Below, piece by piece: positions 1-8,973 of a stretch of 64,000 bases of DNA. This DNA comes from Candidatus Bipolaricaulota bacterium (GTDB lineage: Bacteria; Bipolaricaulota; Bipolaricaulia; UBA7950; UBA9294), in the NCBI GenBank assembly GCA_028277345.1, contig JANQGM010000040.1:1-64000 (forward strand), given 5' to 3'. Positions within the stretch are counted from its first letter, which is position 1; each line of letters opens with the position of its first letter. A program made the translations under genes and the position numbers. The notes beneath the pieces are model-generated. The model worked only from the letters and a program-made list of their open reading frames with translations. It had not been told where the DNA came from and made no database searches.

Positions 1-8
1 GTGCTGGT

Positions 9-902
9 ATGATTCATACTCGGCGCTGGCAGCCGTGGATATTCGTCGGGCCTGCGCTTCTACTCATTGGCTTTTTCCTCGCCTATCCGGCCGTAGCGAC
101 GATCGTTCGGTCGTTCTTCGGACGAGGCACCCGCCTCTTCGGCCCGACGGTTGAGTTCGTTGGGTTGGCGAACTGGCGCTTCGCCTTTACGAATGACGTG
201 ATGCTCGTTGCGCTTCGCAACAACGCACTATGGGCCGTACTCGGGACAACATGTAGCGTAGGTTTCGGGCTGCTACTGGCAGTTTTGCTCGATCGAGTCC
301 GATACGAGCGATTGGTCAAATCGATCATCTTTGTGCCAACTGCGATCTCAGGCGTCGGCATCGGTGTCATCTGGAAGTTCGTGTTCGCATATCGTCCCGC
401 TCATCTCGAGCAAATCGGCGTACTCAATGCGATCGTTGTGGCCTTCGGAGGAGAGCCTGTAGGGTGGCTCATTGCGCGCCCCTGGATCAACAACATTGCG
501 TTGATTGCGGTCGGAATCTGGATGCTCACCGGATTTTGCATGGTGATCCTCAGCGCAGCGTACAAGAACATCCCGCGTCCCTTGCTTGAGGCTGCCCGAA
601 TCGACGGCGCCAATGAGTGGCGCGTCTTTCGTCGGATCGTTCTGCCCTTGCTGTGGCCGACGGTCGCCGTGGTCTCCACGACGATCCTCGTGATGATCCT
701 GAAAATCTTCGACATCATCTTCGTCATGACCAATGGCAATTTCGGCACGGAAGTGATCGCCAATCGGATGTACAAGGAGATGTTCAACTTCTTCAACTTC
801 GGTCGAGCGAGTGCGATCGCAAGCATTCTCTGCATTCTCATCATCCCATTCATGATCATGAACATCCGGAGGTTTATCGCGCAGGAAGGTGGCAGATCAT
901 GA
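9..902 (+). CDS. Sugar ABC transporter permease (MalF/UgpA type)
   Basis: Inner-membrane permease of a carbohydrate ABC importer (CUT1 family), 297 residues with about six hydrophobic spans. The cytoplasmic EAA loop that docks on the ATPase is visible near residues 195-215 (EAARIDGANEWRVFRRIVLP). The ATG at 9 overlaps a TGA at 10-12 in another frame, so an upstream gene, probably the solute-binding protein, ends there just outside the window. It overlaps the next permease by ATGA. Family call is firm; the sugar transported cannot be read from the sequence. Confidence 0.93.
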   Translation: MIHTRRWQPWIFVGPALLLIGFFLAYPAVATIVRSFFGRGTRLFGPTVEFVGLANWRFAFTNDVMLVALRNNALWAVLGTTCSVGFGLLLAVLLDRVRYERLVKSIIFVPTAISGVGIGVIWKFVFAYRPAHLEQIGVLNAIVVAFGGEPVGWLIARPWINNIALIAVGIWMLTGFCMVILSAAYKNIPRPLLEAARIDGANEWRVFRRIVLPLLWPTVAVVSTTILVMILKIFDIIFVMTNGNFGTEVIANRMYKEMFNFFNFGRASAIASILCILIIPFMIMNIRRFIAQEGGRS

Positions 903-1753
903 ACCCTCGCAAACTCCTCTCTCGAACTCCTCTTCACCTGACGATTTGGGTTTTCGCCGCAATCTGGCTAATCCCGACACTTGGATTGCTCATTACGTCG
1001 ATCCGCTCTCCATCGAGCATCGCGGGAAGCGGCTGGTGGACGGTGTTCCCGAAGCTGTTTAGCGGCGGTGAGTTCTCGTTGGAGAACTACGCGGGCGTTA
1101 TCATGAAACAAGGGCTCGGTCAGTCATTCCTCAACAGCCTCAAGATCAGCATTCCCGCTACCGCAATCTCCACATTTGTCGCCTCGTTTGCCGCGTTCGG
1201 ATTCGCATGGATGCGATTCAGCGGACAACGAACGCTGTTCATGGTCCTGGTCGGCGCCATGATCATTCCCCTACAGATGACGTTCATCCCCATTCTTCCG
1301 ATCTACAACAAGCTAGGGCTTGCGGGAACGTTCCCCGGCATCTGGCTCGCACACACGGCCTACGGGCTTCCGATTGCGACCTATCTCATTCAGAGCTTCA
1401 TGGCGGGGATACCCAAGGTGCTGTTCGATTCCGCATCCATCGACGGGGCGTCTCCTTTGAGAACGTTCTGGAGTATCGTGATGCCCATCTCCGTACCGGC
1501 TCTGGCCTCGGTCTTCATCTTCCAGTTTCTCTGGATCTGGAATGACCTACTTGTGGCTCTCATGTACTTGGGCGGCCAACCTGATGTGGCTCCAGTCACC
1601 ATGTCCATCGCCAATCTCGTGACGAACAAGGGACAGGATTGGGAGTTACTTACAGCAGCGGCGTTCGTTTCGATGGCGCTTCCTTTGGTGGTTTTCTTCA
1701 GCTTGCAGCGGTACTTCGTCCGAGGGATCCTTGCAGGATCGGTCAAGGGGTAA
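899..1753 (+). CDS. Sugar ABC transporter permease (MalG/UgpE type)
   Basis: Second membrane subunit of the same importer, 284 residues. I start it at the ATG at 899, which overlaps the stop of the first permease (ATGA) and gives the expected positively charged N-terminus followed by a first membrane span; longer in-frame extensions run inside the upstream gene. The EAA-type loop lies near residues 175-200 (DSASIDGASPLRTFWSIVMP). It forms the heterodimeric channel with its neighbour and should be energised by the MsmK-type ATPase encoded at 2929. Confidence 0.93.
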   Translation: MNPRKLLSRTPLHLTIWVFAAIWLIPTLGLLITSIRSPSSIAGSGWWTVFPKLFSGGEFSLENYAGVIMKQGLGQSFLNSLKISIPATAISTFVASFAAFGFAWMRFSGQRTLFMVLVGAMIIPLQMTFIPILPIYNKLGLAGTFPGIWLAHTAYGLPIATYLIQSFMAGIPKVLFDSASIDGASPLRTFWSIVMPISVPALASVFIFQFLWIWNDLLVALMYLGGQPDVAPVTMSIANLVTNKGQDWELLTAAAFVSMALPLVVFFSLQRYFVRGILAGSVKG

Positions 1754-1768
1754 GCCGAAAGGAAGGGC

Positions 1769-2830
1769 ATGCCAGAGCTACGCCGACAGAACGAAGGCGA
1801 GGAATGGGTCATCGTCTCTCCGGACCGGAGTACGCGGCCGCTTGAGTTCCCACGCGTGCAGCGTGAAGCGTCGGTCTCATCCGACACGTGCCCGTTCTGC
1901 GCCGGCAATGAAGGCATGACCCCGCCCGAGCTTTACCGAGATCCCTCCGAGCAAACGGAGTCGTGGCGGGTCCGCGTGATCCCCAACAAATTCCCGGCGC
2001 TGAATGTGGATCCCCGTCTCGACCCGATCGAGTTCCCTGCGTCTCACTACGCACGACTCGCGGGGAGCGGTTCGCATGAGGTGATCGTCGAATCGCCCGA
2101 CCATGGGAGCACCTTCGAGAGCATGTCGGAAGACCAGGCCGTTCGAGTCATCGCCGCGTACGTCGCTCGAGTACGTCATCACCTAGCGGATCCACGATTT
2201 CCGTACGTTCAACTGTTCAAAAACCACGGCGGTGCTGCCGGTGCATCGCTAAGACACCCCCATTCACAGATCATTGCCCTGCCCTTTGTCCCCGATCGAA
2301 TCCAACGGATGGTCGATGCGGAGGATGCCCACTTCGCGAGGAACGAAAGCTGTCAACTCTGCGAGATCATCGAAAACGAGTCCCGGCTAGGACTGAGGGT
2401 GGTACATCACGCTGAAGGTTTCCTAGTATGGGCGCCGTTCGACTCCAGGTTCCCGTACGAACTCACCGTGGCGCCGTGTGAGCACCTTCCGGATTTCTCC
2501 GACATCGAGCAGAAGCACCAATTGGGACTTGCGCGCGCGCTGGGCGAGGCGATCCGTCGACTTGTGTGCACGCTCGGAGATGTGCCGTACAACTTTTTCT
2601 TGTTCACGTCGCCACGCAGGACAGCGCCCCCGGAAACCTCGCACCCAGGCGTTCATTGGAGACTGTCCATCGTGCCACGGATCGGGACACTGGCTGGATT
2701 CGAATTCGCCACCGGCGTACACATCAATCCGGTCTCGCCCGTAGCGGCGGCGAAGAGATTGAGAGATAACGACACAGGGAAGGCAACACCAAACGCTTCG
2801 ACAGGTGGGACTCATGACCCTTTGCAGTAA
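1769..2830 (+). CDS. galT: Galactose-1-phosphate uridylyltransferase
   Basis: Leloir-pathway enzyme exchanging UMP between UDP-glucose and galactose-1-phosphate, 353 residues, the usual length. The HIT-superfamily active site HPHSQ lies near residues 162-166, with the second His as nucleophile. Two Cys pairs, CPFC near 40 and CQLC near 196, look like zinc ligands. A GAAAGGAAGG ribosome site precedes the ATG. It lies between the permease and ATPase genes of a sugar importer, which hints that galactose or a galactoside is among the substrates. No galK or galE is in the window. Confidence 0.9.
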   Translation: MPELRRQNEGEEWVIVSPDRSTRPLEFPRVQREASVSSDTCPFCAGNEGMTPPELYRDPSEQTESWRVRVIPNKFPALNVDPRLDPIEFPASHYARLAGSGSHEVIVESPDHGSTFESMSEDQAVRVIAAYVARVRHHLADPRFPYVQLFKNHGGAAGASLRHPHSQIIALPFVPDRIQRMVDAEDAHFARNESCQLCEIIENESRLGLRVVHHAEGFLVWAPFDSRFPYELTVAPCEHLPDFSDIEQKHQLGLARALGEAIRRLVCTLGDVPYNFFLFTSPRRTAPPETSHPGVHWRLSIVPRIGTLAGFEFATGVHINPVSPVAAAKRLRDNDTGKATPNASTGGTHDPLQ

Positions 2831-2928
2831 ACCTCGTCGAAGCTGCGTTCGCGGATTGCCTAAAGGAGACGTCCGTAGTACCCTGATCATCCGACGAACG
2901 GATTCGCGATCAGTGCCAAGGAGGCGGC

Positions 2929-4008
2929 ATGGCTGAAGTAACTTTGACTGGAATCACAAAACGCTTTGGAGAATTCACCGCAGTTGACGACATCTCGATG
3001 GTCATCGAGGACGGCAAGTTTACCGTTCTCGTGGGGCCGTCTGGGTGCGGGAAAACGACAACCCTTCGCATGGTCGCAGGATTGGAAGACGTCACAGCCG
3101 GCGAGATCCGAATCGGTGAACGCGTGGTGAACAAGGTGCCGCCCAAGGATCGCAACATCGCCATGGTGTTCCAAAATTACGCGCTTTATCCGCATATGGA
3201 CGTGTTCAACAATATGGCGTTTGGTCTCAAGCTTCGAAAGACGGCCAAAGCGGAGATCGAAAGGCGCGTTCACGAAGCCGCGCAATTGCTGGGGATCGAA
3301 GAGAAGCTCAAGAGCAAACCGCGAGAGTTATCGGGCGGACAACGGCAGCGTGTCGCTGTGGGGCGCGCCATTGTTCGCGATCCTCAGGTCTTCTTGTTCG
3401 ATGAGCCGCTCTCCAACCTGGACGCCAAACTGCGCGTGCAAATGCGCACCGAACTTGAAGAACTCCACAATAAGCTCCGGACCACCACGATCTACGTCAC
3501 GCACGATCAAGTGGAAGCCATGACGCTTGGCGATCGAATCGCGGTCATGAAGGATGGAGTGATTCAGCAGTACGCGCCTCCCCAGGAAACCTACGACCAT
3601 CCCGCGAATCAGTTCGTTGCCGGGTTCATCGGCAGCCCTGCCATGAATTTCTTCCCTGCAGAAGCGACGGTTCAGGATGGCCGCCCTGTCCTCACCGGAC
3701 CCACGTTCAAACTCGTCCTCTCTCCCGAGCACGCCTCAGTATCCTTGCCGTCACAGGTGGTCGTCGGCGTTCGTCCTGAGAATCTCGATGGTCCGGTGAC
3801 CGAGAAGGAGAACTCCATCGAACTCACCGTGTCCGTCCTTGAGCAATTGGGACACACGCTCTTGGTGTACGGCTATGTCGGAGAAACTCAGATCGTCGCT
3901 AGCCTGGACCCCCACAAGCAGGTGGCGCTGGATTCGGTCATTCGATTGTCCATCAACATGAACACGTTGCACGTGTTTGATCCTTCATCCCAGCAAACGC
4001 TGATTTAG
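2929..4008 (+). CDS. Sugar ABC transporter ATP-binding protein (MsmK/UgpC family)
   Basis: Cytoplasmic ATPase of CUT1 sugar importers, 359 residues. Walker A GPSGCGKTT near 35-43, signature LSGGQRQR near 133, Walker B FLFDEPLSNLD near 154 and the switch His in VTHDQ are all intact. The C-terminal third (about 240-359) has the OB-fold/TOBE regulatory region typical of MsmK, UgpC and MalK. A GGAGG site precedes the ATG. A 98-base gap separates it from galT; a weak TTGCCT/TACCCT pair at 2856-2884 could be an internal promoter. MsmK-type ATPases often serve several importers. Confidence 0.94.
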   Translation: MAEVTLTGITKRFGEFTAVDDISMVIEDGKFTVLVGPSGCGKTTTLRMVAGLEDVTAGEIRIGERVVNKVPPKDRNIAMVFQNYALYPHMDVFNNMAFGLKLRKTAKAEIERRVHEAAQLLGIEEKLKSKPRELSGGQRQRVAVGRAIVRDPQVFLFDEPLSNLDAKLRVQMRTELEELHNKLRTTTIYVTHDQVEAMTLGDRIAVMKDGVIQQYAPPQETYDHPANQFVAGFIGSPAMNFFPAEATVQDGRPVLTGPTFKLVLSPEHASVSLPSQVVVGVRPENLDGPVTEKENSIELTVSVLEQLGHTLLVYGYVGETQIVASLDPHKQVALDSVIRLSINMNTLHVFDPSSQQTLI

Positions 4009-4027
4009 CGAGCGATAAGGTGGATGG

Positions 4028-5056
4028 ATGTTGAACGATCGTGCCCAACGTTTTCTTGTCGTTGATGTCGGCGGCACCAAGACAGCGCTGGCGGTCGCGC
4101 AGATCGATCAGGCCCACATCGTGCTGTCACAGAGTGTGATATGGCCAAGCGCCAAGTATGCCACGTGCGAAGACCTTCTCGCCGCCTATTTACAGACCTT
4201 GGACGTCCGACCGGAACAGGCGATTCTCGCCATCGCCGGCCCCGTGCGGCAGGGCGTCGCATCGTTGACCAACCTGCCCTGGACCGTTTCGGCAGAAGAC
4301 ACGGCCTCTACCCTTGGATTGGCAGACATCCAGCTCCTCAATGACTTGGAAGCCATGGCATGGTCCATTCCCGGAACCCGCGACGAGGATCTCATCCCCC
4401 TGCAAACGGGCACGGTTCAGCCGGACGGTCTCATCGCCCTTGTGGCGCCTGGAACCGGGTTGGGCGAGGCCTTTTTGGCGCGGACGGGCGAGACGTACAC
4501 CTCCTTTGCCACCGAGGGCGGGCACGCGGATTTTGCGCCAACATCGCCCATTCAGGATCGTCTGCTTGCTTGGCTCAGGGAGGATCTCGATCATGTCAGC
4601 GTCGAGCGCGTCTGTTCGGGCAGTGGGCTTCCTTCGATCTATCGCTTCCTCCTCCAAGACCGCTCCGACAAGGCCCGAACAAGGCTTCGCGATACCATTC
4701 TGTCCGAGGACGATCCGACGCCCATCATCCTCGATACAGGACTCGATCGAGGATGCCCGATCTGCCATGATAGCCTCCAGATTTTCGTCGATATCCTGGC
4801 TGCCGAAGCGGGAAACCTCGCCCTGAAAACGCTGTGCACGGGCGGCCTTTACTTCGGAGGCGGATTGCCGCCTCGATTGCTTCCCCTGCTTCGCACGCGC
4901 CGCTTCGTCAACACCTTCGCCGCCAAGGGACGCTTCGAAGGCCTTCTCCAGCAGATCCCTCTGAACGTGCTTTGCGACCCGCAGGCCGTGTTGAAGGGCG
5001 CCGCCCGGTTCGGGCAACAGTTGACGGACCGCCCGATGGAAAGGAGCTCCCAGTGA
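4028..5056 (+). CDS. glk: Glucokinase (Glk family)
   Basis: ATP-dependent phosphorylation of glucose to glucose-6-phosphate in the cytoplasm. The 342-residue protein has the phosphate-binding motif DVGGTKTAL near 11-19, and EGGHADFAP near 163 matches the PF02685 glucokinase signature rather than the ROK family. It follows the transporter ATPase by 19 bases and overlaps the isomerase gene by GTGA, so imported sugar would be phosphorylated and passed straight into glycolysis. Confidence 0.88.
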   Translation: MLNDRAQRFLVVDVGGTKTALAVAQIDQAHIVLSQSVIWPSAKYATCEDLLAAYLQTLDVRPEQAILAIAGPVRQGVASLTNLPWTVSAEDTASTLGLADIQLLNDLEAMAWSIPGTRDEDLIPLQTGTVQPDGLIALVAPGTGLGEAFLARTGETYTSFATEGGHADFAPTSPIQDRLLAWLREDLDHVSVERVCSGSGLPSIYRFLLQDRSDKARTRLRDTILSEDDPTPIILDTGLDRGCPICHDSLQIFVDILAAEAGNLALKTLCTGGLYFGGGLPPRLLPLLRTRRFVNTFAAKGRFEGLLQQIPLNVLCDPQAVLKGAARFGQQLTDRPMERSSQ

Positions 5057-6681
5057 TTCCCTCTGTGATTCGACCGCCAATCGGCTATTCGGAAGCCCTG
5101 CATCGCCTTGAGGAAGAACGGATCATCGATCGGATTTGGAATCGCGATCATACGGTGTGGAGTTCGAGTGCAGAGGACATCGAGAATCGCCTCGCCTGGC
5201 TCGATCTTCCCTCGACCATGCCGGCCCATGTCGACGCACTGCTCACCTTCATGCAGCACTGCCGACAAGAGGCGTTCACGGAAACGTTCCTGTTGGGAAT
5301 GGGAGGATCCAGCCTCGCCCCGGAGATGTTCGCGCGCTTATTCTCTAGAGCGTCGTCCGCCCCTCCGCTCACGGTGGTGGATACAACGCATCCGACAGCG
5401 CTGCACGAGCATGAAACCCGCATTCGCACGGGCAACCCGCTCTTCATCGTCGCAACCAAATCCGGGACGACAACAGAGACGCTGTCGCTTTTTCGATACG
5501 CCTACCGAATGATGGTGTCACGACAAGGGGCATCCGATGCCGGCAAGCACTTTGTCGCCATTACCGACCCGGGAACCCGTCTCGCCAAGCTGGCGGATAC
5601 CCTCGGTTTTCGCGCCTGTTTTCTCAACACTCCTGATGTCGGCGGCCGCTATTCGGCGCTCTCCCATTTCGGCCTCGTTCCAGCGGCGCTGGCTGGACTG
5701 GATATCGCTCAACTTCTCCGCTCAGCACGGGAAATGGCCACCCAATGCCGCCCGGACACGGAGCTCGCCGCCAATCCCAGCGTTATGCTTGGCGCCTTCC
5801 TCGGAGCCGCCGCCTGCTCAGGAAGGGACAAGGCAACGCTCCACCTCCCGGATCGCCTGATGCCCTTTGGACATTGGATCGAGCAGCTGATCGCGGAGAG
5901 TTCGGGAAAAGACGGAAAGGGAATCCTGCCGGTCTTAGAGCCGACGGACGTCGCCGGACGATCTGACATGGATCGCTCGTTCGTGGCCTTCGATACCCCA
6001 GCAGGCTCGTTGCCGGACGACAGCCCCGCGATTCGCCTCGACTCGACGTCGCTGGGAGACCTCGGCGGACAGATTTTCCTCTGGGAATTGGCCACGGCCA
6101 TTGCCTGCTACTTGATCGGCGTCCATCCCTTCAATCAACCCAATGTTGAATCCGCCAAGCAACTGGCACGCGCCCTGACCGAGGAGGTCCAGCGGACGGG
6201 ACGGCGTCCGGCCGTGGAAACGTGCTCTACCGACGACCTTTCCCCCCTCGTTCACTTCCTTGAACCGCTCGCATCGGGAGACTACATCGCCATTCACGCC
6301 TACCTTCCTCCAAGCACTGCGCTTTCAAGACAGCTCGATGCATTGCGTGACCTTCTCTCCGCCCGATACCGCGTACCCGTGACCCTGGGATATGGCCCCC
6401 GCTTCCTTCACTCCACGGGACAACTTCACAAGGGAGACGCTGGACGCGGCCGCTTCGTCCAGCTCCTTTCCAAGCATCTTCCCGATCTCCCCATCCCGGA
6501 CGATGTCACGGACGATCGTTCGAGCCTTGCTTTTGGCACGCTCATCACCGCTCAAGCCGTCGGCGATCGGGGCGCCCTGGAAGCTGAAAACCGGCCCGTA
6601 CTCACGCTCGACATCGCGTTTCCTGAGGTCGACACGCTGCAATCGCTCGTTCGCCGGCTCAGGACACGCCTTGCCCCATAA
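5053..6681 (+). CDS. pgi: Glucose-6-phosphate isomerase (TAL-PGI-type domain, stand-alone)
   Basis: Interconverts glucose-6-phosphate and fructose-6-phosphate. I start it at the GTG at 5053 (GTGA overlap with glk, AAGGAG just upstream), giving 542 residues. SIS-fold motifs LGMGGSSLAP near 81 and ATKSGTTTETL near 134 are clear, and HSTGQLHKGD near 453 matches the C-terminal part of bifunctional transaldolase/phosphoglucose isomerases more closely than classical Pgi. No transaldolase domain is attached. A strong terminator follows at 6817. Confidence 0.87.
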   Translation: MIPSVIRPPIGYSEALHRLEEERIIDRIWNRDHTVWSSSAEDIENRLAWLDLPSTMPAHVDALLTFMQHCRQEAFTETFLLGMGGSSLAPEMFARLFSRASSAPPLTVVDTTHPTALHEHETRIRTGNPLFIVATKSGTTTETLSLFRYAYRMMVSRQGASDAGKHFVAITDPGTRLAKLADTLGFRACFLNTPDVGGRYSALSHFGLVPAALAGLDIAQLLRSAREMATQCRPDTELAANPSVMLGAFLGAAACSGRDKATLHLPDRLMPFGHWIEQLIAESSGKDGKGILPVLEPTDVAGRSDMDRSFVAFDTPAGSLPDDSPAIRLDSTSLGDLGGQIFLWELATAIACYLIGVHPFNQPNVESAKQLARALTEEVQRTGRRPAVETCSTDDLSPLVHFLEPLASGDYIAIHAYLPPSTALSRQLDALRDLLSARYRVPVTLGYGPRFLHSTGQLHKGDAGRGRFVQLLSKHLPDLPIPDDVTDDRSSLAFGTLITAQAVGDRGALEAENRPVLTLDIAFPEVDTLQSLVRRLRTRLAP

Positions 6682-6816
6682 TCGCGCCGCCGTCGCTCAG
6701 CATCACTCGGGGACGTCCACGAAAACCACATCACAGGTTCATCGTCTCCCCAAACGACGAAGCTAACCTACGGATGTACGAGAACCAACTCATGCTTACG
6801 ACCAGCAACACCTAAT

Positions 6817-6861
6817 GGGTCCAGGATGATGTGAGGGGATGTCCTGGGCCCTGCTTTTTTT
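6817..6861 (+). terminator. Rho-independent terminator of the sugar operon
   Basis: A 10-bp stem, GGGTCCAGGA (6817-6826) with TCCTGGGCCC (6842-6851) including one G-U pair, is followed by a run of seven T at 6855-6861. It lies 136 bases after the isomerase stop codon and should end the transporter/glycolysis operon. Confidence 0.85.
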
Positions 6862-6935
6862 CGTCGGAAGCCAGGGAAGCCTTCTTCCCTTGTCATCGAG
6901 TATGATTGGGAACCCTGTTACACGCGGAGGCGATG

Positions 6936-7601
6936 ATGCGCACGAGCCTGGTCTTGATCGTTTGCCTGCTGTGTTTGGGACATGTAGGTCGCGCATCGAC
7001 GTTCTATGCTGAGGGCGATTCTCTGGGCAAGACCGTGCTTTGGTTTCATGGGAATCGAATCGATACGACATTCGATGGCGAGTTTGACCTCGCGGGACAA
7101 TTGATCGTCGAGGACCGAACCCACATGTTCGACAGCATGGGAACGGGATACGGAGGAGGAATCGCGGATGCGGCCACCCTGGCCGCCACCCTGTGGATCC
7201 TTTTCGAGACGTCGGGCACCACGGATGACGGCGTGCCCATTACGCTACGGGGCGGCGTCTATATCCAGGGCAAGGATGCCGACATCAACACCCTCTCTCT
7301 GGGCGCCGGACCGGGGACCTTCTTCCTCATTGCCACCCTCCAAACGGAGAGCATCCGAATCGCCGGAACGTTGACATCGACAGCGTCTGGAGCCTTTGTC
7401 CCACCGGATGATCCGGTCACCATGCAGGTCGAAGGAACAGCGTCGTTCGTCTTCGCCGGCGAGCGCGTGCCATCCTCCGGAGATCTTGAGGCCCAATTCC
7501 CGTGGCCATCCGATGCGTGGCCAGAGGAGCATCTCGCCGCACTGAGAGCGTCGTTCGGCCTTCTTCCGGTCCGCGTCGAACAGTCCGATCCCGAGGACTG
7601 A
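6936..7601 (+). CDS. Secreted protein of unknown function
   Basis: A 221-residue protein with a Sec signal peptide at residues 1-20 (MRTSLVLIVCLLCLGHVGRA). GGAGG at 6926-6930 gives 5-base spacing to this ATG, better than the ATG one codon upstream. The mature part is rich in Gly, Thr and short beta-prone segments and resembles a beta-sandwich or beta-helix fold; Cys is absent. It stands alone between a terminator and a new promoter. I do not recognise the family. Confidence 0.6.
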   Translation: MRTSLVLIVCLLCLGHVGRASTFYAEGDSLGKTVLWFHGNRIDTTFDGEFDLAGQLIVEDRTHMFDSMGTGYGGGIADAATLAATLWILFETSGTTDDGVPITLRGGVYIQGKDADINTLSLGAGPGTFFLIATLQTESIRIAGTLTSTASGAFVPPDDPVTMQVEGTASFVFAGERVPSSGDLEAQFPWPSDAWPEEHLAALRASFGLLPVRVEQSDPED

Positions 7602-7624
7602 TCGCCCGCCGATCCTATAGAAAC

Positions 7625-7653
7625 TTGCCTCCATCCGCCTTCGCGTCTAGGAT
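7625..7653 (+). promoter_or_regulatory. Predicted sigma-70-type promoter
   Basis: TTGCCT (7625-7630), a 17-base spacer and TAGGAT (7648-7653). It lies 27 bases before the ATG of the membrane protein gene at 7680. Confidence 0.5.
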
Positions 7654-7679
7654 TAACTCTCCGCGGAGGGAGGAGAATC

Positions 7680-8399
7680 ATGTCATACTCACCAGCATTG
7701 GCTATTTGCACGGCAATCTTTGAAATCACCATCGCCATCTGGGCCCTTCGAGGTCCCGGACGCCGTCCGATCGTGCGGACGACGTGCGCTATCCTGCTCT
7801 TGTTGGCGGCGTATCAGATCGTTGAAGTGCTCGTCTGCTCATCGTCACTGTCCATCGGATTCATGCCGCAACTGGCCTTCATCGTGGTCACTTGGCTACC
7901 TCCGCTCGGACTGCTCCTCGTTGCCCAACTGTCTCCCTCCCAAACCATGACAAACTACGCCATCTCCTACTTCATGCTGGCCGTTGCCTTAGGGATCGTC
8001 GTCTGGATCGCCTTTGACTCGCGCTTTGTCTCCGACTCAGTCTGCAACGTGGTTTACGCCAAATACAGCACACCCCTACCGCGCTTCCGATTCTATGGAT
8101 GGTTCTATTGGATCGGACTGTTTGGCATGATCGCGCTGTCCGCATGGGGCGTGCGTGCAAGCCGCGATGCCGTTCAGCAGAAACTGCTGAAGCACGTCTT
8201 GTACGGCTCCCTCGGGTTTATCGTTCCCGCTGTCTTGGTCACCCGGTATGTCGCCCCTGGGGAAGGCGCTCTGCCTTCCATCCTGTGCCACTTCGCGTTG
8301 ATCCTCGCCGTCTTTCTCGCTCGCTTGCTATCCGTCGAGCGCAAGCAGACGCATCGTGTCACTCAGCAACGGATGAATCAGCCGGCTTCTGAAGCCTGA
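7680..8399 (+). CDS. Multi-pass membrane protein of unknown function
   Basis: A 239-residue protein with about seven hydrophobic spans, separated by short charged loops such as RGPGRRP near 23 and ASRDAVQQK near 160. The ATG follows a GGAGGGAGGAG ribosome site. The 3' end overlaps the convergent methyltransferase gene by 41 bases. The topology resembles sensor-type seven-span membrane domains, but there is no attached output domain. Function unknown. Confidence 0.65.
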   Translation: MSYSPALAICTAIFEITIAIWALRGPGRRPIVRTTCAILLLLAAYQIVEVLVCSSSLSIGFMPQLAFIVVTWLPPLGLLLVAQLSPSQTMTNYAISYFMLAVALGIVVWIAFDSRFVSDSVCNVVYAKYSTPLPRFRFYGWFYWIGLFGMIALSAWGVRASRDAVQQKLLKHVLYGSLGFIVPAVLVTRYVAPGEGALPSILCHFALILAVFLARLLSVERKQTHRVTQQRMNQPASEA

Positions 8400-8973
8400 G
8401 GTAACAGCAGATCCCCTCGAACGTCGCTTCCATGACATTGAAACCCACGTCGATGGCGACCTGCCGATAGAAGGTGAGATCTCTTGGAATGGATGGCCAC
8501 GGTTGGCCATAGCCTGTCTCGATTTCACGATCCGAAAGCACGATCTGGAGCTGCACAGCGAAATTGGGCTGCAGCACATCTGGGCGTTCAGGAATCTGGG
8601 TATCCCAGATCCGAAACTCCCCATTGGGTTGGAGAACGCGAAAAACCTCGGCCATCACGGTCCGACAATCGCCCGTATCTCGAACGTACATCAGAGAAAA
8701 GAAGGCCGTAGCAGACGAAAACGTCCCATCAAGAAATTGCAGGTCTCGGGCGTCCATGACAATCTTCAGACCATTGTCGGCGGCTTCTTCCAACTCGCTT
8801 CTGCGCACATCGATCGCAATGACATCTCGACCTACAAGCTGTCCGATAACTCCCTCGCCCCCTCCGCCAATATCCAGAATGTAACCCCTTGAAGGAAAGG
8901 CGTGAAGATGGATACGTTGCCTCTTGTACAAATAATACCGTTCTTCAAAGGTCCCTTTTCCCGGTTTCGTCAT
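8359..8973 (-). CDS. Class I SAM-dependent methyltransferase
   Basis: A 204-residue Rossmann-fold methyltransferase. Motif I, ILDIGGGGEG, lies near 32-41 and an acidic residue ends the second strand (VIAIDVRR near 53); a post-motif region FRIWDTQ follows. The ATG at 8973 overlaps the stop of the upstream membrane-protein gene (ATGA) and has AAAGGAACG before it; the longer in-frame extension runs inside that gene. Substrate unknown. It may form a two-gene operon with the membrane protein at 8970. Confidence 0.78.
   Translation of the reverse strand: MTKPGKGTFEERYYLYKRQRIHLHAFPSRGYILDIGGGGEGVIGQLVGRDVIAIDVRRSELEEAADNGLKIVMDARDLQFLDGTFSSATAFFSLMYVRDTGDCRTVMAEVFRVLQPNGEFRIWDTQIPERPDVLQPNFAVQLQIVLSDREIETGYGQPWPSIPRDLTFYRQVAIDVGFNVMEATFEGICCYLRLQKPADSSVAE

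Noticed and set aside
4834-5052. 73-codon N-terminal extension of the isomerase
   Set aside because: It lies wholly inside glk in another frame, and the GTG at 5053 has a ribosome site and a GTGA overlap.
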